Source of the DNA: DATKHR01 sp036557365 | GTDB taxonomy: Bacteria > Acidobacteriota > Vicinamibacteria > Vicinamibacterales > CAVVIG01 | Length of the DNA: 64,000 nt | Assembly (NCBI GenBank): GCA_036557365.1 | Contig: DATBHR010000089.1 | Coordinates: forward strand, 4,200-68,199 | Direction of reading: 5' to 3' | Shown: positions 16,993 through 26,389 of the stretch, in pieces | Position numbering within the stretch: position 1 is the first letter of the stretch | Layout of the letters: every line of letters begins with the position of its first letter | Position numbers and translations under genes: made by a program | The notes under the pieces: generated by a model | Databases searched by the model: none | Seen by the model: the letters and a program-made list of their open reading frames with translations, nothing else | What the model was told of the DNA's origin: nothing

Positions 16993-19728
16993 CTACCTCC
17001 TGGGACGCGCGGCGATGTGGACGACGGCTGCGCCATCACCGTACGCCAGGACGCCACTCCAGAGATTCGGTAGGGCCTGCGGCCCGAATCGATCGAGCAT
17101 CGCGAGCTTGGCGCCGCGTAGCGCGTCGGCGACGTCCGTACCTGTCGCCAAGCGCGTGTAGAACTCGCGCATCAGCGCCAGACTGAACGTATCGTCGGCC
17201 GACCAGAGGTTCGCGACGACCGCGTGCGCGCCCGCAGCGAGGAATGGTCGGACGAGACTGGCCACGCCCTCCTGACCGTGGACGGCGCCGGCGCCCGTGT
17301 CGCACGCGGACAACGTCACGAGCGCCGCGCGCAGACGCAGTTCGAGAATCTCGCCTGCCTGCAGCAGGCCGTCCTCGTCGCCAGCCGGACGGAGCAGTAG
17401 CGCGGATCGAGACGGTACCTTCGTGCTCAGGACGCCGTGCGCAGCAAAGTGCAGGACCTCGAAGTCCTCCAGCGGCGTCCGCTTCACCGCTTGTTCCGTC
17501 GCCGCCGGACCCACGAGGACTGTTGAACGCGACGGGTCGAGCAGCATGCCGACGGCGCGCGCCTCATCGGCGGCGGACGGCAGTGCGGCGAGGTTCGTGA
17601 CGTCGAGGTCGTAGATGCCGCGCGGGATGGCGGCGCTCGTGGGCGTCGAGGCGGTCTTCTCAACCGGCGCGCTCGCCACCGGCGAGGCACCCAGGGCGAG
17701 CGCCATGTGAGTGGGCATCACGCCCTGCGGTCTCCGCAGAATCGCGAGTACCGATCCCGAGGGCACGTACGACACGATGTGCGATCGCAACAGCGGCGTA
17801 CCCGATGCGTCGACGAGCAACTCAAACGGCAACTGGTGCAAGTCGCCGTCCGGGCTGATGATGAGCCGTCGGTGCGTCGTCAGTTCCGGCATCCGCGCCA
17901 GCAGGAGATCGGCCAACCGGCGGTTGTCGGCGCGCGTGTCAGCCCCCGTGCGCACGGCGTGGAGCACGGTCACGACCACGGGCTCGATCACGGCGCGGCT
18001 CGACAGCCGTTGCAGGCGGGCGGTGTTGTGCGTGATCACGAGGCTGCACGATTGCGGATTCGCGAGCGCGAACTCCACGAAGACTTCGTCCGGCCGAAGC
18101 GCTCGCTGTACAGCCGCTAACGCCAGTGGCTGCCGCGGACCAGTCCGGGTGCGACTGAACAGCTCCGTCGAGATCGGCGCAAGTTGCGCCTCGGCCAGAA
18201 AGATTTGATCGAGCAACTGTTGTCGATCGGATCGCGCCGTGGCGCGGAGCAGCTTGACCTGCAACGCTGACAACGCGCGCTCGCGCATTCGTATGTCCGG
18301 CGATTTGGCGGCAGCGCTCGCAACGGGCGTCGATAGCAGCAGTTCGAGCAGCGATCGGCCGCGCGCGTCTTCGACGATCTGGAACGCGCGCCGGGGATTC
18401 TGCTCGGAGGCAGCCTCGAGCCGGATACGGGCGCTGTACACATCGTCCATGCCGCCAATCACGCGGCTCCGTACCCACGGACTACTGACGTGCGTCATCA
18501 GGCCTTCCAGGAGATCGTTCGCTTCGTCGAGAAGGCTCCGAGCGTCGGCATACCGGCGTTCGCTCATGCGCAGATCGGCTCGTTCCGCCAGCAGGCGCGG
18601 GAGCAGGAGGGGCTCCGCCATCTCGCGCGCGGCGACGATGCCCTGTTCGAGCGAGCGATCGGCGTCGGCTGGATGATGCGCCTGCTGTTGCAGGCGGGCG
18701 ATGTCCAGGTCAATCTCCGCGATCAGGCGCGTGCCGCCGGACCGCCTGGCGAAATCCGCGGCGCGGAGCAGGCGCGACAAGGCCTGGTCCGGATGCTGCT
18801 GCGCCATCGCCAGGTCGGCCAAGGCCATGTCGAGCGTGGCCTCGTAGCCGAGCGCGCCTTGTCGTTCAGCCGCCGTCTGGGCCGTCGTGAGCAGTTGCTC
18901 CGCCTCCGAGAATCGACCGAGCTTCCCGAGCGCGGCGCCCTTGCCGACGTAGGTCATCTCCGGAAACTGGAGTCCTGGGATCGCCGTTGCGGCTTTGAGT
19001 GCCTGGTCGTAGAAATCGAGGGCCTGCTGCGGACGGCCCAACTGGACGTAGCCGTCGCCGAAAAGCGTCAGCCAGCGCACGAGGGACGGCGCGTCGCCGG
19101 TCGACCGCGCGACGGCCAGCGCGCGCGTGAGCTGCACGATGCTCGCGTTGATGTCGCCCAATTGAAAGGCAACGACGCCCAGTTCGCCGCGGATGCGATT
19201 GCTCCAGCCGGCGTCGCCCAACCGCTCGCTGATCGTCAGGGCCTCCTTCCACGATTCCTCGGCCAGGTTCGGATCGAGGTCCTCGTCGGTCTCGCCCTTG
19301 ATGACGAGGCAGCGCAGCCGCAACGCGTCGTCGGCCTGCGCGATCGGATCGTCAAGGTATTCTGAGAGGCGCATCGAGGCATCGGCCACGGAGAGACGTG
19401 GCAGTTCGCCGCGCAGCTCGTTGATTTCCGCGTAGAGCGCGTTGCGGCGATCGCCCCGCGCCTCAAACAGATGTTGTGCTCGCACGTAGAGCGGTTCGGC
19501 GCGCGTCCACGCCTTCATCCACGCCAACTGCTCGGCCTGCGCGAGCAGACGCAGCGGATCGTCCGTGTCTTGTGCGCGAACAGCAGGCGGCAGGCAGACC
19601 GTGGCCAGGAGGATCGCCGCCGCGATATGGCCGGCGCACGGCGTGCGCCGACGTGGAACGAGACGATTACGAGGAAGCCACCGTCTTCGCGGGTCGCATT
19701 CCGACCGAGACGGCTCCGTCGCGGGCAT
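16993..19728 (-). CDS. Secreted TPR-CHAT caspase-like protein
   Basis: 911 residues. A basic N-terminus is followed by an export signal (IAAAILLATVCLPPAVRAQ, cleavage near residue 52). Residues about 60-430 are TPR-like helical repeats (NRIRGELGVVAFQLGD, GKLGRFSEAEQLL, SERRYADARSLLDEA). The C-terminal CHAT domain holds the caspase-like dyad: His in LHFAAHG near residue 760 and Cys in LSACDTG near 806. CHAT proteins are cysteine peptidases in several defence systems, but the export signal argues for a periplasmic or outer-membrane role here. GGGGGA precedes ATG 19728. It is probably co-transcribed with the STAND gene. Confidence 0.85.
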   Translation of the reverse strand: MPATEPSRSECDPRRRWLPRNRLVPRRRTPCAGHIAAAILLATVCLPPAVRAQDTDDPLRLLAQAEQLAWMKAWTRAEPLYVRAQHLFEARGDRRNALYAEINELRGELPRLSVADASMRLSEYLDDPIAQADDALRLRCLVIKGETDEDLDPNLAEESWKEALTISERLGDAGWSNRIRGELGVVAFQLGDINASIVQLTRALAVARSTGDAPSLVRWLTLFGDGYVQLGRPQQALDFYDQALKAATAIPGLQFPEMTYVGKGAALGKLGRFSEAEQLLTTAQTAAERQGALGYEATLDMALADLAMAQQHPDQALSRLLRAADFARRSGGTRLIAEIDLDIARLQQQAHHPADADRSLEQGIVAAREMAEPLLLPRLLAERADLRMSERRYADARSLLDEANDLLEGLMTHVSSPWVRSRVIGGMDDVYSARIRLEAASEQNPRRAFQIVEDARGRSLLELLLSTPVASAAAKSPDIRMRERALSALQVKLLRATARSDRQQLLDQIFLAEAQLAPISTELFSRTRTGPRQPLALAAVQRALRPDEVFVEFALANPQSCSLVITHNTARLQRLSSRAVIEPVVVTVLHAVRTGADTRADNRRLADLLLARMPELTTHRRLIISPDGDLHQLPFELLVDASGTPLLRSHIVSYVPSGSVLAILRRPQGVMPTHMALALGASPVASAPVEKTASTPTSAAIPRGIYDLDVTNLAALPSAADEARAVGMLLDPSRSTVLVGPAATEQAVKRTPLEDFEVLHFAAHGVLSTKVPSRSALLLRPAGDEDGLLQAGEILELRLRAALVTLSACDTGAGAVHGQEGVASLVRPFLAAGAHAVVANLWSADDTFSLALMREFYTRLATGTDVADALRGAKLAMLDRFGPQALPNLWSGVLAYGDGAAVVHIAARPRR

Positions 19729-19944
19729 AACGTCCCCCTTCCCGGATTGAGCTCGCTGGGGAGCGGGCGACTCGACGCGCGTACTCGTTGAACGCTGGTT
19801 GTACTCGAAATCTTACAGGCCGGCGCGAGAGAAAGCGCAGGACCGCGCGAGAGATCGCACAAATACAATTCCGTAAGGCCGACGTCCCTACGGACGAGCT
19901 TCTGTGATCGCGATCGCACGACGACGTCGATGTGCGCTGCCCGC

Positions 19945-20733
19945 CTACGGAGCGGAGTCGAGAGCGCTGAGGATCGTCGACGCGGCACTCCGGATGCGAT
20001 CGAGCGACGACAACAGGCCGTCGCGATCGCCGCGATACAGGTGGATGTAATCGCGCGCGGCGTCGCCAACGTTTAGGCCAACGGCTTCGCCGACGACGAA
20101 CGCGACGGCCTCGGCCTCAAGCTCACGCGTGTCGCGCGACGCCGGACGATCGGCAGCACGGTGCAGCAACTCGTGCGCGAACTCATGGACGAGGACGACG
20201 AACTCTTCGGCCGGCGCGAGTCCTTTCACGATCTGAATGCGGCCACCACACGACATGCCGAGCGCGCCGTCGAGAGCATCCGCGTCTTCGATCACGATCC
20301 CACGCTCGTCGATCGCGCGCCGGAGTGCTGGCGTTCGCGCACCCGGATCGCCGGACGCTGTTGCGACCTCGGGCAGCGGCTCGCCATCGGTCTGAGCGAC
20401 GTCGAACACGTACGCGGCGCGAAAGCGGATGACGCGCTTCGAGTCGTCTTCGTCGGCATCGGAGCGTCGGCCGACGATGGGCGCAAGAATTACGATGCCC
20501 TTCTCACCCTTGCGGACGAACCGGCCGAGCGATCGCCACGTGTGGAAACCAGCCACGCGCGTCGCGTCCGGCCGCTGCGACGCGATGAGACAGACGTTGT
20601 GAAAGCTGTAGCGATGGAATCGCGCCATCGTCTTCAGCAACGCGGTGAACTGATCGCTCTGGCCGCCGTCGAGCAGGGCGCCCAGGCGGTCGATGGCGTC
20701 GGTCGTGAGTTGCTTGAGCGCGTCGGAATTCAT
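19945..20733 (-). CDS. ArdC-like antirestriction protein with zincin peptidase domain
   Basis: 262 residues. The N-terminal part (residues about 15-85) matches the ArdC N-terminal ssDNA-binding domain (FHRYSFHNVCLIASQRPDA, GFHTWRSLGRFVRKGEKG). The C-terminal half is an ImmA/IrrE-type metallopeptidase with zinc motif HEFAH and a downstream ELEAEAVAFVV glutamate segment. Plasmid ArdC proteins protect incoming DNA from restriction. ATG 20733 is chosen over the upstream in-frame start because GGAGG lies 7 bases before it; that site is inside a long hairpin. It is divergent from the helicase operon. Confidence 0.82.
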   Translation of the reverse strand: MNSDALKQLTTDAIDRLGALLDGGQSDQFTALLKTMARFHRYSFHNVCLIASQRPDATRVAGFHTWRSLGRFVRKGEKGIVILAPIVGRRSDADEDDSKRVIRFRAAYVFDVAQTDGEPLPEVATASGDPGARTPALRRAIDERGIVIEDADALDGALGMSCGGRIQIVKGLAPAEEFVVLVHEFAHELLHRAADRPASRDTRELEAEAVAFVVGEAVGLNVGDAARDYIHLYRGDRDGLLSSLDRIRSAASTILSALDSAP

Positions 20734-20813
20734 GATGTGTCCTCCATGCGGACGGGCTGTCCGTGGTTCCTTCACGACAGGAGGAACCCGGCAGCCCGTC
20801 TGGAGGGCACATC
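20734..20813. promoter_or_regulatory. 80-nt imperfect inverted repeat over the ardC leader
   Basis: The arms GATGTG.CCTCCA / TGGAGGGCACATC, GACGGGCTG / CAGCCCGTC and GGTTCC / GGAACC nest around a 12-base loop, with one 4-base bulge. In the ardC transcript this forms a long hairpin that includes the GGAGG ribosome site, and its base abuts the ATG. It could repress ardC translation or act as a DNA operator. Confidence 0.6.
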
Positions 20814-21185
20814 AACGACGAGACGTAGGGCGCGGCGACGTCATCGCCGGGCGTGCCAGCCAGCTCTTCGCTGGCGCGAAGCGAAGCGGCCGGCGAAGCG
20901 TGTACGTGCGTTACGGCGCCGAGCGCGATTGAGGCCGACGACATGCCCACGTGTCGGACCAGCCTGCGCACCCGGCCAGGCCCGTTAGGCAAGCTCGCCG
21001 ACCACAGTTTCGACACCGGTCGGCCGACGACGACAGGGCGTGACCAGATCGGTCACACATTCCGATATCCTGTAATGTCGGGCTGGCGAACACGAAAATC
21101 ACTTCTCGCCGATTCCGACTCGCTTCTGCGGTCAAATCGGCGGGTTTGGCACGCCAGGACCGCGGCGAGTGTACGTGAGCGCGAC
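20814..21185. other. Divergent leader between ardC and the helicase operon
   Basis: About 370 bases with no supported gene. The helicase frame is open back to 20853, but ATG 21186 is the first start with family-like sequence. A GCCAGC/GCTGGC stem lies at 20855-20875 and the GTGACC palindrome at 21040-21056. Confidence 0.5.
21040..21056. promoter_or_regulatory. Candidate operator GTGACC-AGATC-GGTCAC
   Basis: A perfect 6-bp inverted repeat with a 5-base spacer lies about 130 bp before the helicase start, followed by AT-richer GATATCCTGTAAT that could serve as a -10 region. It suits a dimeric repressor. The regulator is unknown. Confidence 0.35.
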
Positions 21186-24100
21186 ATGAGCCGACTCGAA
21201 GAGCTCCAGCCCAACGCCGCCGTCAAAGGCATCCTTCCGGACGCGCTGGTCACCGTTGTGACCACGCAGTGGTTCGGGTCCGAAGCCCTCGAACTCACGT
21301 ACAAGACGGTGGCCGGCAAGGTCGCCAACGAGTTGCTGTACCGCCACGACGAACCGCGAATCGAGGTCGTCGAGGAAGGCCGCCCCTGGAGTTTTGACGG
21401 CGATGGCGCATTGTTCCGTTTGGTTTCCGAGGCACATCGCATCCGGCTGGCGCACTTGTTCGATCCGCTCCTTGCAGTCCACACGTCGCTCGTCGATCCG
21501 CTTCCACATCAGATCACGGCGGTGTACGGCTCGATGCTGCCACGGCAGCCGCTCCGGTTCCTGCTCGCGGACGATCCTGGCGCTGGCAAGACGATCATGG
21601 CAGGGCTCCTGATCAAAGAGCTGATTGCCCGCGGTGATCTCCAGCGATGCCTCGTCGTCTGCCCAGGCGCCCTCGCCGAGCAGTGGCAGGACGAGCTGTA
21701 TCGCCGCTTCAGCCTGCCGTTCGAGATTCTCACGAACGACAAGCTGGAAGCCGCGCGCACCGGCAACTGGTTCTTCGAGACGAACCTCGTGATCGCCCGT
21801 CTCGACAAGCTTGCGCGTAATGAGGACGTGCAGGCAAAGCTCGCCGCGCCGGAGATTCAGTGGGATTTGGTGGTCTGCGACGAAGCCCACAAAATGTCGG
21901 CCACGTTCTTCAGCGGCGAGATCAAATACACGAAGCGCTACAAGCTCGGGCAGCTCCTTGGGTCAATCACCAGGCATTTGCTGCTCATGACAGCGACGCC
22001 GCACAACGGGAAAGAGGAAGACTTCCAGTTGTTCATGGCGCTCCTCGACGCAGACCGCTTCGAGGGCCGGTTCCGCGACGGTGTCCATGTCACGGACGTC
22101 TCGGACCTGATGCGGCGGATGGTCAAGGAGAATCTGCTCAAGTTCGACGCGACCCCACTGTTTCCTGAGCGTCTCGCGCACACCATTCCGTATCAGCTTT
22201 CGGATGCTGAGGCGCGGCTCTACGCGGCAGTCACGGAGTACGTGCGTGGCGAATTCAACCGCGCCGACGCCTTGCAGAACGACAAGCGGGCGGGCACGGT
22301 CGGCTTTGCGCTCACGATCCTGCAGCGCCGGCTTGCTTCGTCGCCGGAAGCGATCTATCAGTCATTGCGCCGGCGCCGCGAACGACTTGAAAAGCGTCTG
22401 CGGGAAGAAGAGCTGCTCCAGCGCGGCGCGCTCGCGAGCTTCGACGCCGTCGCGAGCCTCCCGACGATGACGGAGGAGGACATCGAAGACATCGAAGATT
22501 CGCCCGACGATGAGCAGGAAGCGGCCGTTGAAGAGGTCGTGGATCAGGCGACGGCGGCGCGGACGATCGTCGAACTCAAGGCCGAGATCCACACGCTGAC
22601 TGGTCTTGAATCGCTGGCGCTATCTGTACGTCGCGCTGGCGAAGACCGTAAATGGCGTGAGCTGTCAGGATTGCTGACGGAGATCTTCTCCGACACGCGT
22701 ACGACGCCACCGACTGAGACCGCGACGGGCCCCGTGCCGGAAGGTGTGGCGACTTCCTCGGCACAGAAGCTGGTGATCTTCACCGAGCAACGCGACACGC
22801 TGAACTACCTCGAACAGCGCATCTCGACGCTCCTCGGCCGCAAAGAGGCGGTGGTCGTCATCCACGGCGGGATGGGCCGCGAAGACCGAATGAAGGCTCA
22901 GGAAGCCTTCAGGCACGATCCGACAGTACAGGTGCTCGTCGCGACGGACGCGGCCGGTGAAGGCATCAACCTTCAGCGGGCGCACCTGATGGTCAACTAC
23001 GATCTGCCGTGGAATCCAAACCGCTTGGAGCAGCGCTTCGGCCGCATTCACCGCATCGGCCAGACGGAGGTGTGTCATCTCTGGAATCTCATCGCGGAGG
23101 ACACGCGAGAAGGTGAGGTCTATCGCACGCTGCTGGAGAAGCTGGACGAGGCGCGGAAGGCGCTCGGCGGTCAAGTCTTCGATGTGCTCGGCAAACTGCA
23201 GTTCGAGGGGCGTCCACTGCGAGAGCTGCTCATTGAAGCGATTCGTTACGGGGAACAGCCAGAAGTTCGAGGCCGTCTCACGAAGGTCGTCGAGAACGCG
23301 TTCAATCGGTCACAGATTCAGGACCTCCTGGAGGAGCGCGCCCTGGCGCACGACTCGATGGACGCCAGCCGCGTGCATCGCATTCGAGAGGATTTGGAGC
23401 GCGCCGATGCGCGGCGCCTCCAGCCGCACTACATCGAGTCCTTCTTCCTCGAAGCGTTTCAGCGTCTCGGTGGTTCCGCGAAGCAGCGCGAGTCACGGCG
23501 TTACGAGATCACGCATGTGCCACCGCCGGTGAGAAATCGTGATCGGCTGATCGGCGTCGGCGAGCCGGTGATGCCGCGCTACGAACGCATCGCCTTCGAG
23601 AAGGCGTTAGTCGCGCCACAGGGACAGCCGTTGGCCGCCTACGTGTTTCCCGGCCACCCGCTGCTCGACGCGACGATCGACCTGACGCTGGAGCGGCATC
23701 GCGATCTACTCAGACGCGGAACAGTTCTCGTGGACGACCGCGATCCGGGCACATCGCCGCGCGTGATCTTCTATCTGGAGCACTCGATTCAGGATGCCGT
23801 GTCGACGCGCGCTGGCGATCGCCGGATCGTGTCGAAACAAATGCTGTACGTCGAAGTCAACGCCGCCGGTGAGTCTCGGCACTTACAGTACGCACCGTAT
23901 CTTGACTTCCGGCCGCTCGCCGCATCCGAGTCAGATGTGGTGACGATTCTGGCCAGGCCGGAGGCTGCGTGGATCACGCGAGACTTGGAGTCCAAGGCAC
24001 AAGCCCATGCCATCGCAACCGTCGTCCCCGCGCATCTCGCGGAAGTGCGTGGCCGGACCGTGGAGCGCATCGACAAGACCGAGGCGGCGGTCAAGGATCG

Positions 24101-24749
24101 CCTCACGAAGGAGATCAACTATTGGGATCATCGCGCTGAGGAGCTGCGTCTCCAGGAACGAGCTGGTCGCGCGCCGGCGCGCTTGAACTCCGTCGAGGCG
24201 AGAAAGCGTGCGGATGCGCTCCAGAGCCGTCTCGAAAAACGGATCGAGGAATTGCGTCTCGAACGTCAGTTGTCGGCGCTGCCCCCGGTCGTGCTCGGTG
24301 GCTTGGTCATTGTTCCGGCTGGACTCTTGGCAGCCGTCGCCGGCAATCCCACGACAGCCGAAGCGCCCGACACGCAGGCGTCCGCGGCGCGCGCGCGAGC
24401 GGCGATCATGGATGTCGAGCGCGCGCTCGGGTTCGACCCGATTGATCGCGAAACCGACAAGCTCGGATACGACATCGAGAGCCGCGTCCCCGGCACCGGG
24501 AAGTTGCGCTTCATCGAGGTCAAAGGTCGCGTCGCGGGAGCGGACACCATCACAGTGACGCGCAACGAAATTCTGTATTCGCTCAACAAGCCCGATGATT
24601 TTATCCTCGGCATCGTGCAATTCCACGATGACGACCGCCATACGGTGCACTACGTCCGGCAGCCGTTCCAGCGCGAGCCCGATTTCGGCGTCACCAGCGT
24701 GAATTACGACTTTGCCGAATTGCTGGCCAGAGCGGAGGCGCCACGATGA
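21186..24749 (+). CDS. SNF2-type helicase with C-terminal DUF3883 (defence-associated)
   Basis: 1187 residues from ATG 21186; the open frame extends upstream but loses family character. Superfamily 2 motifs: Walker A DDPGAGKT near residues 129-136, DEAH box near 231-234, motif III LLMTATPHNG near 265, motif V/VI ATDAAGEGINL and RFGRIHRIGQ near 580-625. A charged helical middle region follows. The C-terminus has DUF3883, a PD-(D/E)XK-like fold, with IEVKG near residue 1110. Such helicases occur in DISARM-like and methylase/DUF499 defence loci and are thought to move along or remodel foreign DNA. ATGA overlap with the next gene. Confidence 0.87.
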   Translation: MSRLEELQPNAAVKGILPDALVTVVTTQWFGSEALELTYKTVAGKVANELLYRHDEPRIEVVEEGRPWSFDGDGALFRLVSEAHRIRLAHLFDPLLAVHTSLVDPLPHQITAVYGSMLPRQPLRFLLADDPGAGKTIMAGLLIKELIARGDLQRCLVVCPGALAEQWQDELYRRFSLPFEILTNDKLEAARTGNWFFETNLVIARLDKLARNEDVQAKLAAPEIQWDLVVCDEAHKMSATFFSGEIKYTKRYKLGQLLGSITRHLLLMTATPHNGKEEDFQLFMALLDADRFEGRFRDGVHVTDVSDLMRRMVKENLLKFDATPLFPERLAHTIPYQLSDAEARLYAAVTEYVRGEFNRADALQNDKRAGTVGFALTILQRRLASSPEAIYQSLRRRRERLEKRLREEELLQRGALASFDAVASLPTMTEEDIEDIEDSPDDEQEAAVEEVVDQATAARTIVELKAEIHTLTGLESLALSVRRAGEDRKWRELSGLLTEIFSDTRTTPPTETATGPVPEGVATSSAQKLVIFTEQRDTLNYLEQRISTLLGRKEAVVVIHGGMGREDRMKAQEAFRHDPTVQVLVATDAAGEGINLQRAHLMVNYDLPWNPNRLEQRFGRIHRIGQTEVCHLWNLIAEDTREGEVYRTLLEKLDEARKALGGQVFDVLGKLQFEGRPLRELLIEAIRYGEQPEVRGRLTKVVENAFNRSQIQDLLEERALAHDSMDASRVHRIREDLERADARRLQPHYIESFFLEAFQRLGGSAKQRESRRYEITHVPPPVRNRDRLIGVGEPVMPRYERIAFEKALVAPQGQPLAAYVFPGHPLLDATIDLTLERHRDLLRRGTVLVDDRDPGTSPRVIFYLEHSIQDAVSTRAGDRRIVSKQMLYVEVNAAGESRHLQYAPYLDFRPLAASESDVVTILARPEAAWITRDLESKAQAHAIATVVPAHLAEVRGRTVERIDKTEAAVKDRLTKEINYWDHRAEELRLQERAGRAPARLNSVEARKRADALQSRLEKRIEELRLERQLSALPPVVLGGLVIVPAGLLAAVAGNPTTAEAPDTQASAARARAAIMDVERALGFDPIDRETDKLGYDIESRVPGTGKLRFIEVKGRVAGADTITVTRNEILYSLNKPDDFILGIVQFHDDDRHTVHYVRQPFQREPDFGVTSVNYDFAELLARAEAPR

Positions 24750-26389
24750 CGGTGGATGAGGCCCAGATCGACGCGTGGCTCCAAGGCAAGGAGGACGAGC
24801 ATCTCGAATTCAAGGAGGCGAAGCAGAACTTCCATTTCGAGAAGCTCGTGAAGTACTGCGCGGCTCTGGCCAACGAGGGCGGCGGGTCCATCGTACTTGG
24901 CGTCACCGACAAGCGTCCACGGCGCGTCGTCGGCACCCACACCTTTCAGGACCTCGAACGCACGAAGGCCGGTCTGATCGACAGGTTGCGGTTGCGCATT
25001 GAGGCACATGAGTTCGAGCACCGAGACGGACGGGTTCTCGTGTTCACCGCCCCGTCGCGGCCGATCGGAATGCCAATTCCTGTCGAGGGTGCGTACTGGA
25101 TGCGCGCTGGCGAAGATCTCGTGCCGATGACCCCAGACCTCCTCCAGCGGATCTTCGCAGAGGCCGGGCCGGACTTCTCCGCGCAGATCTGCGAGGGCGC
25201 CACGCTAGCGGACATCGATCCGGACGCCATCGAGCTGTTCCGCCGGCTCTGGCAGCGCAAGACGCCGGCACAGGATTTCTCCACTCGATCGCACGATCGG
25301 CTGCTCACCGATGCGGAGCTGCTCGTCAGTGGTGGCGTCACTTACGCAGCGTTGATTCTGCTCGGCACGCGCGAGGCGTTGGGTCGTCATCTTGCGCAAG
25401 CTGAAATCGTCTTCGAGTACCGCGCCAACGAAATGCCCGGGCCGGCCTCAGAGCGCCATGAGTTCCGCACGGGGTTCTTGCCGGTACTCGACGAAATCTG
25501 GCGGCTGGTCAATCTCCGCAATGACCTGCAGCACTTTCAGCAGGGCCTGTTCGTCTGGGACGTTCCGACCTTCCAGGAGCGAGCCGTTCGCGAAGCGGTG
25601 CTGAACGCCGTCAGCCATCGCGACTATCGCCACGGCGGCTCGGTCTTCGTGCGGCAGTATCCCAGACGGATCGAAATCGTGAGTCCCGGCGGCTTCCCGC
25701 TAGGTATCAACGAGACCAATCTGCTGTGGGAGCAGAACCCGCGCAACCGGCGCATTGCTGAAGTTCTGAGCCGATGCGGCCTCGTCGAACGATCCGGGCA
25801 GGGTTTCGACTGGATCTATCGGGAGTGCATTCGCGGCGGCAAGCGGCTTCCCGACTTCTCTCGTACCAGCGAGCATTCGGTGTGGGTCACGCTGCACGGA
25901 GAGATTCAGGATCCTGAGTTCCTCAGATTCTTGGAGGAACTCGGCAACGAGCGCCTCGCGGCATTCGACCTTGAGGACCTGCTCGTTGTCGACCTGATTC
26001 ATCGTGAACAGAAGATCCCGGCCGATCTGGCGGGACGTGTGGCCGCGCTGCTGGATCACGGCGTGATCGAGCGTGTGGGCCAGGGGCGCGGTACGCGCTA
26101 CCTGCTGTCGCGTCGCTTCTATCGCTCCCTCGGGCACCCTGGAACGTACACCCGCCGCAAGGGGCTCGACCGGGAAACGAACAAGTCTCTGTTGCTGAAG
26201 CACATTCAGGAGTCGGCTCAGGCCGGCGCCACCTTGGCGGAGTTGCAGGACGTGCTTCCCGCGCTCAGCCGGGATCAGGTCCGGACGCTTCTCCGGGAGC
26301 TCCGGCGGCAGGGCCGTGTGGAGCTGCGCGGAGCGACCAAGGCCGGGCGTTGGTTTCCAAGCCCAAAACCCAATTCGACCCAATCCTGA
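24746..26389 (+). CDS. Schlafen-type AlbA_2 protein with RecG-like HATPase and winged-helix tail
   Basis: 547 residues. The N-terminal AlbA_2 (Schlafen/divergent AAA-4) domain is recognisable from EHLEFKEAK and ALANEGGGSIVLGV (residues about 12-55). A GHKL ATPase-like HATPase_c_4 domain follows, with REAVLNAVSHRDY near 284-296 and RRIAEVLSRCGLVERSGQG near 333-351. The last 150 residues are probable winged helices (ADLAGRVAALLDHGVIERVGQG; LAELQDVLPALSRDQVRTLL). The family is often labelled putative transcriptional regulator or RecG-like, but there is no helicase core. It is translationally coupled to the helicase (ATGA), so it is likely an integral component. Confidence 0.82.
   Translation: MTVDEAQIDAWLQGKEDEHLEFKEAKQNFHFEKLVKYCAALANEGGGSIVLGVTDKRPRRVVGTHTFQDLERTKAGLIDRLRLRIEAHEFEHRDGRVLVFTAPSRPIGMPIPVEGAYWMRAGEDLVPMTPDLLQRIFAEAGPDFSAQICEGATLADIDPDAIELFRRLWQRKTPAQDFSTRSHDRLLTDAELLVSGGVTYAALILLGTREALGRHLAQAEIVFEYRANEMPGPASERHEFRTGFLPVLDEIWRLVNLRNDLQHFQQGLFVWDVPTFQERAVREAVLNAVSHRDYRHGGSVFVRQYPRRIEIVSPGGFPLGINETNLLWEQNPRNRRIAEVLSRCGLVERSGQGFDWIYRECIRGGKRLPDFSRTSEHSVWVTLHGEIQDPEFLRFLEELGNERLAAFDLEDLLVVDLIHREQKIPADLAGRVAALLDHGVIERVGQGRGTRYLLSRRFYRSLGHPGTYTRRKGLDRETNKSLLLKHIQESAQAGATLAELQDVLPALSRDQVRTLLRELRRQGRVELRGATKAGRWFPSPKPNSTQS

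Noticed and set aside
20911..21135. Minus-strand 74-residue frame with CxxC-like cysteines
   Set aside because: It lies in the helicase leader, shows no ribosome site and does not form a convincing zinc ribbon.
20853..21185. N-terminal extension of the helicase
   Set aside because: The frame is open, but the translation is basic and low-quality, while conserved-looking sequence begins at ATG 21186.
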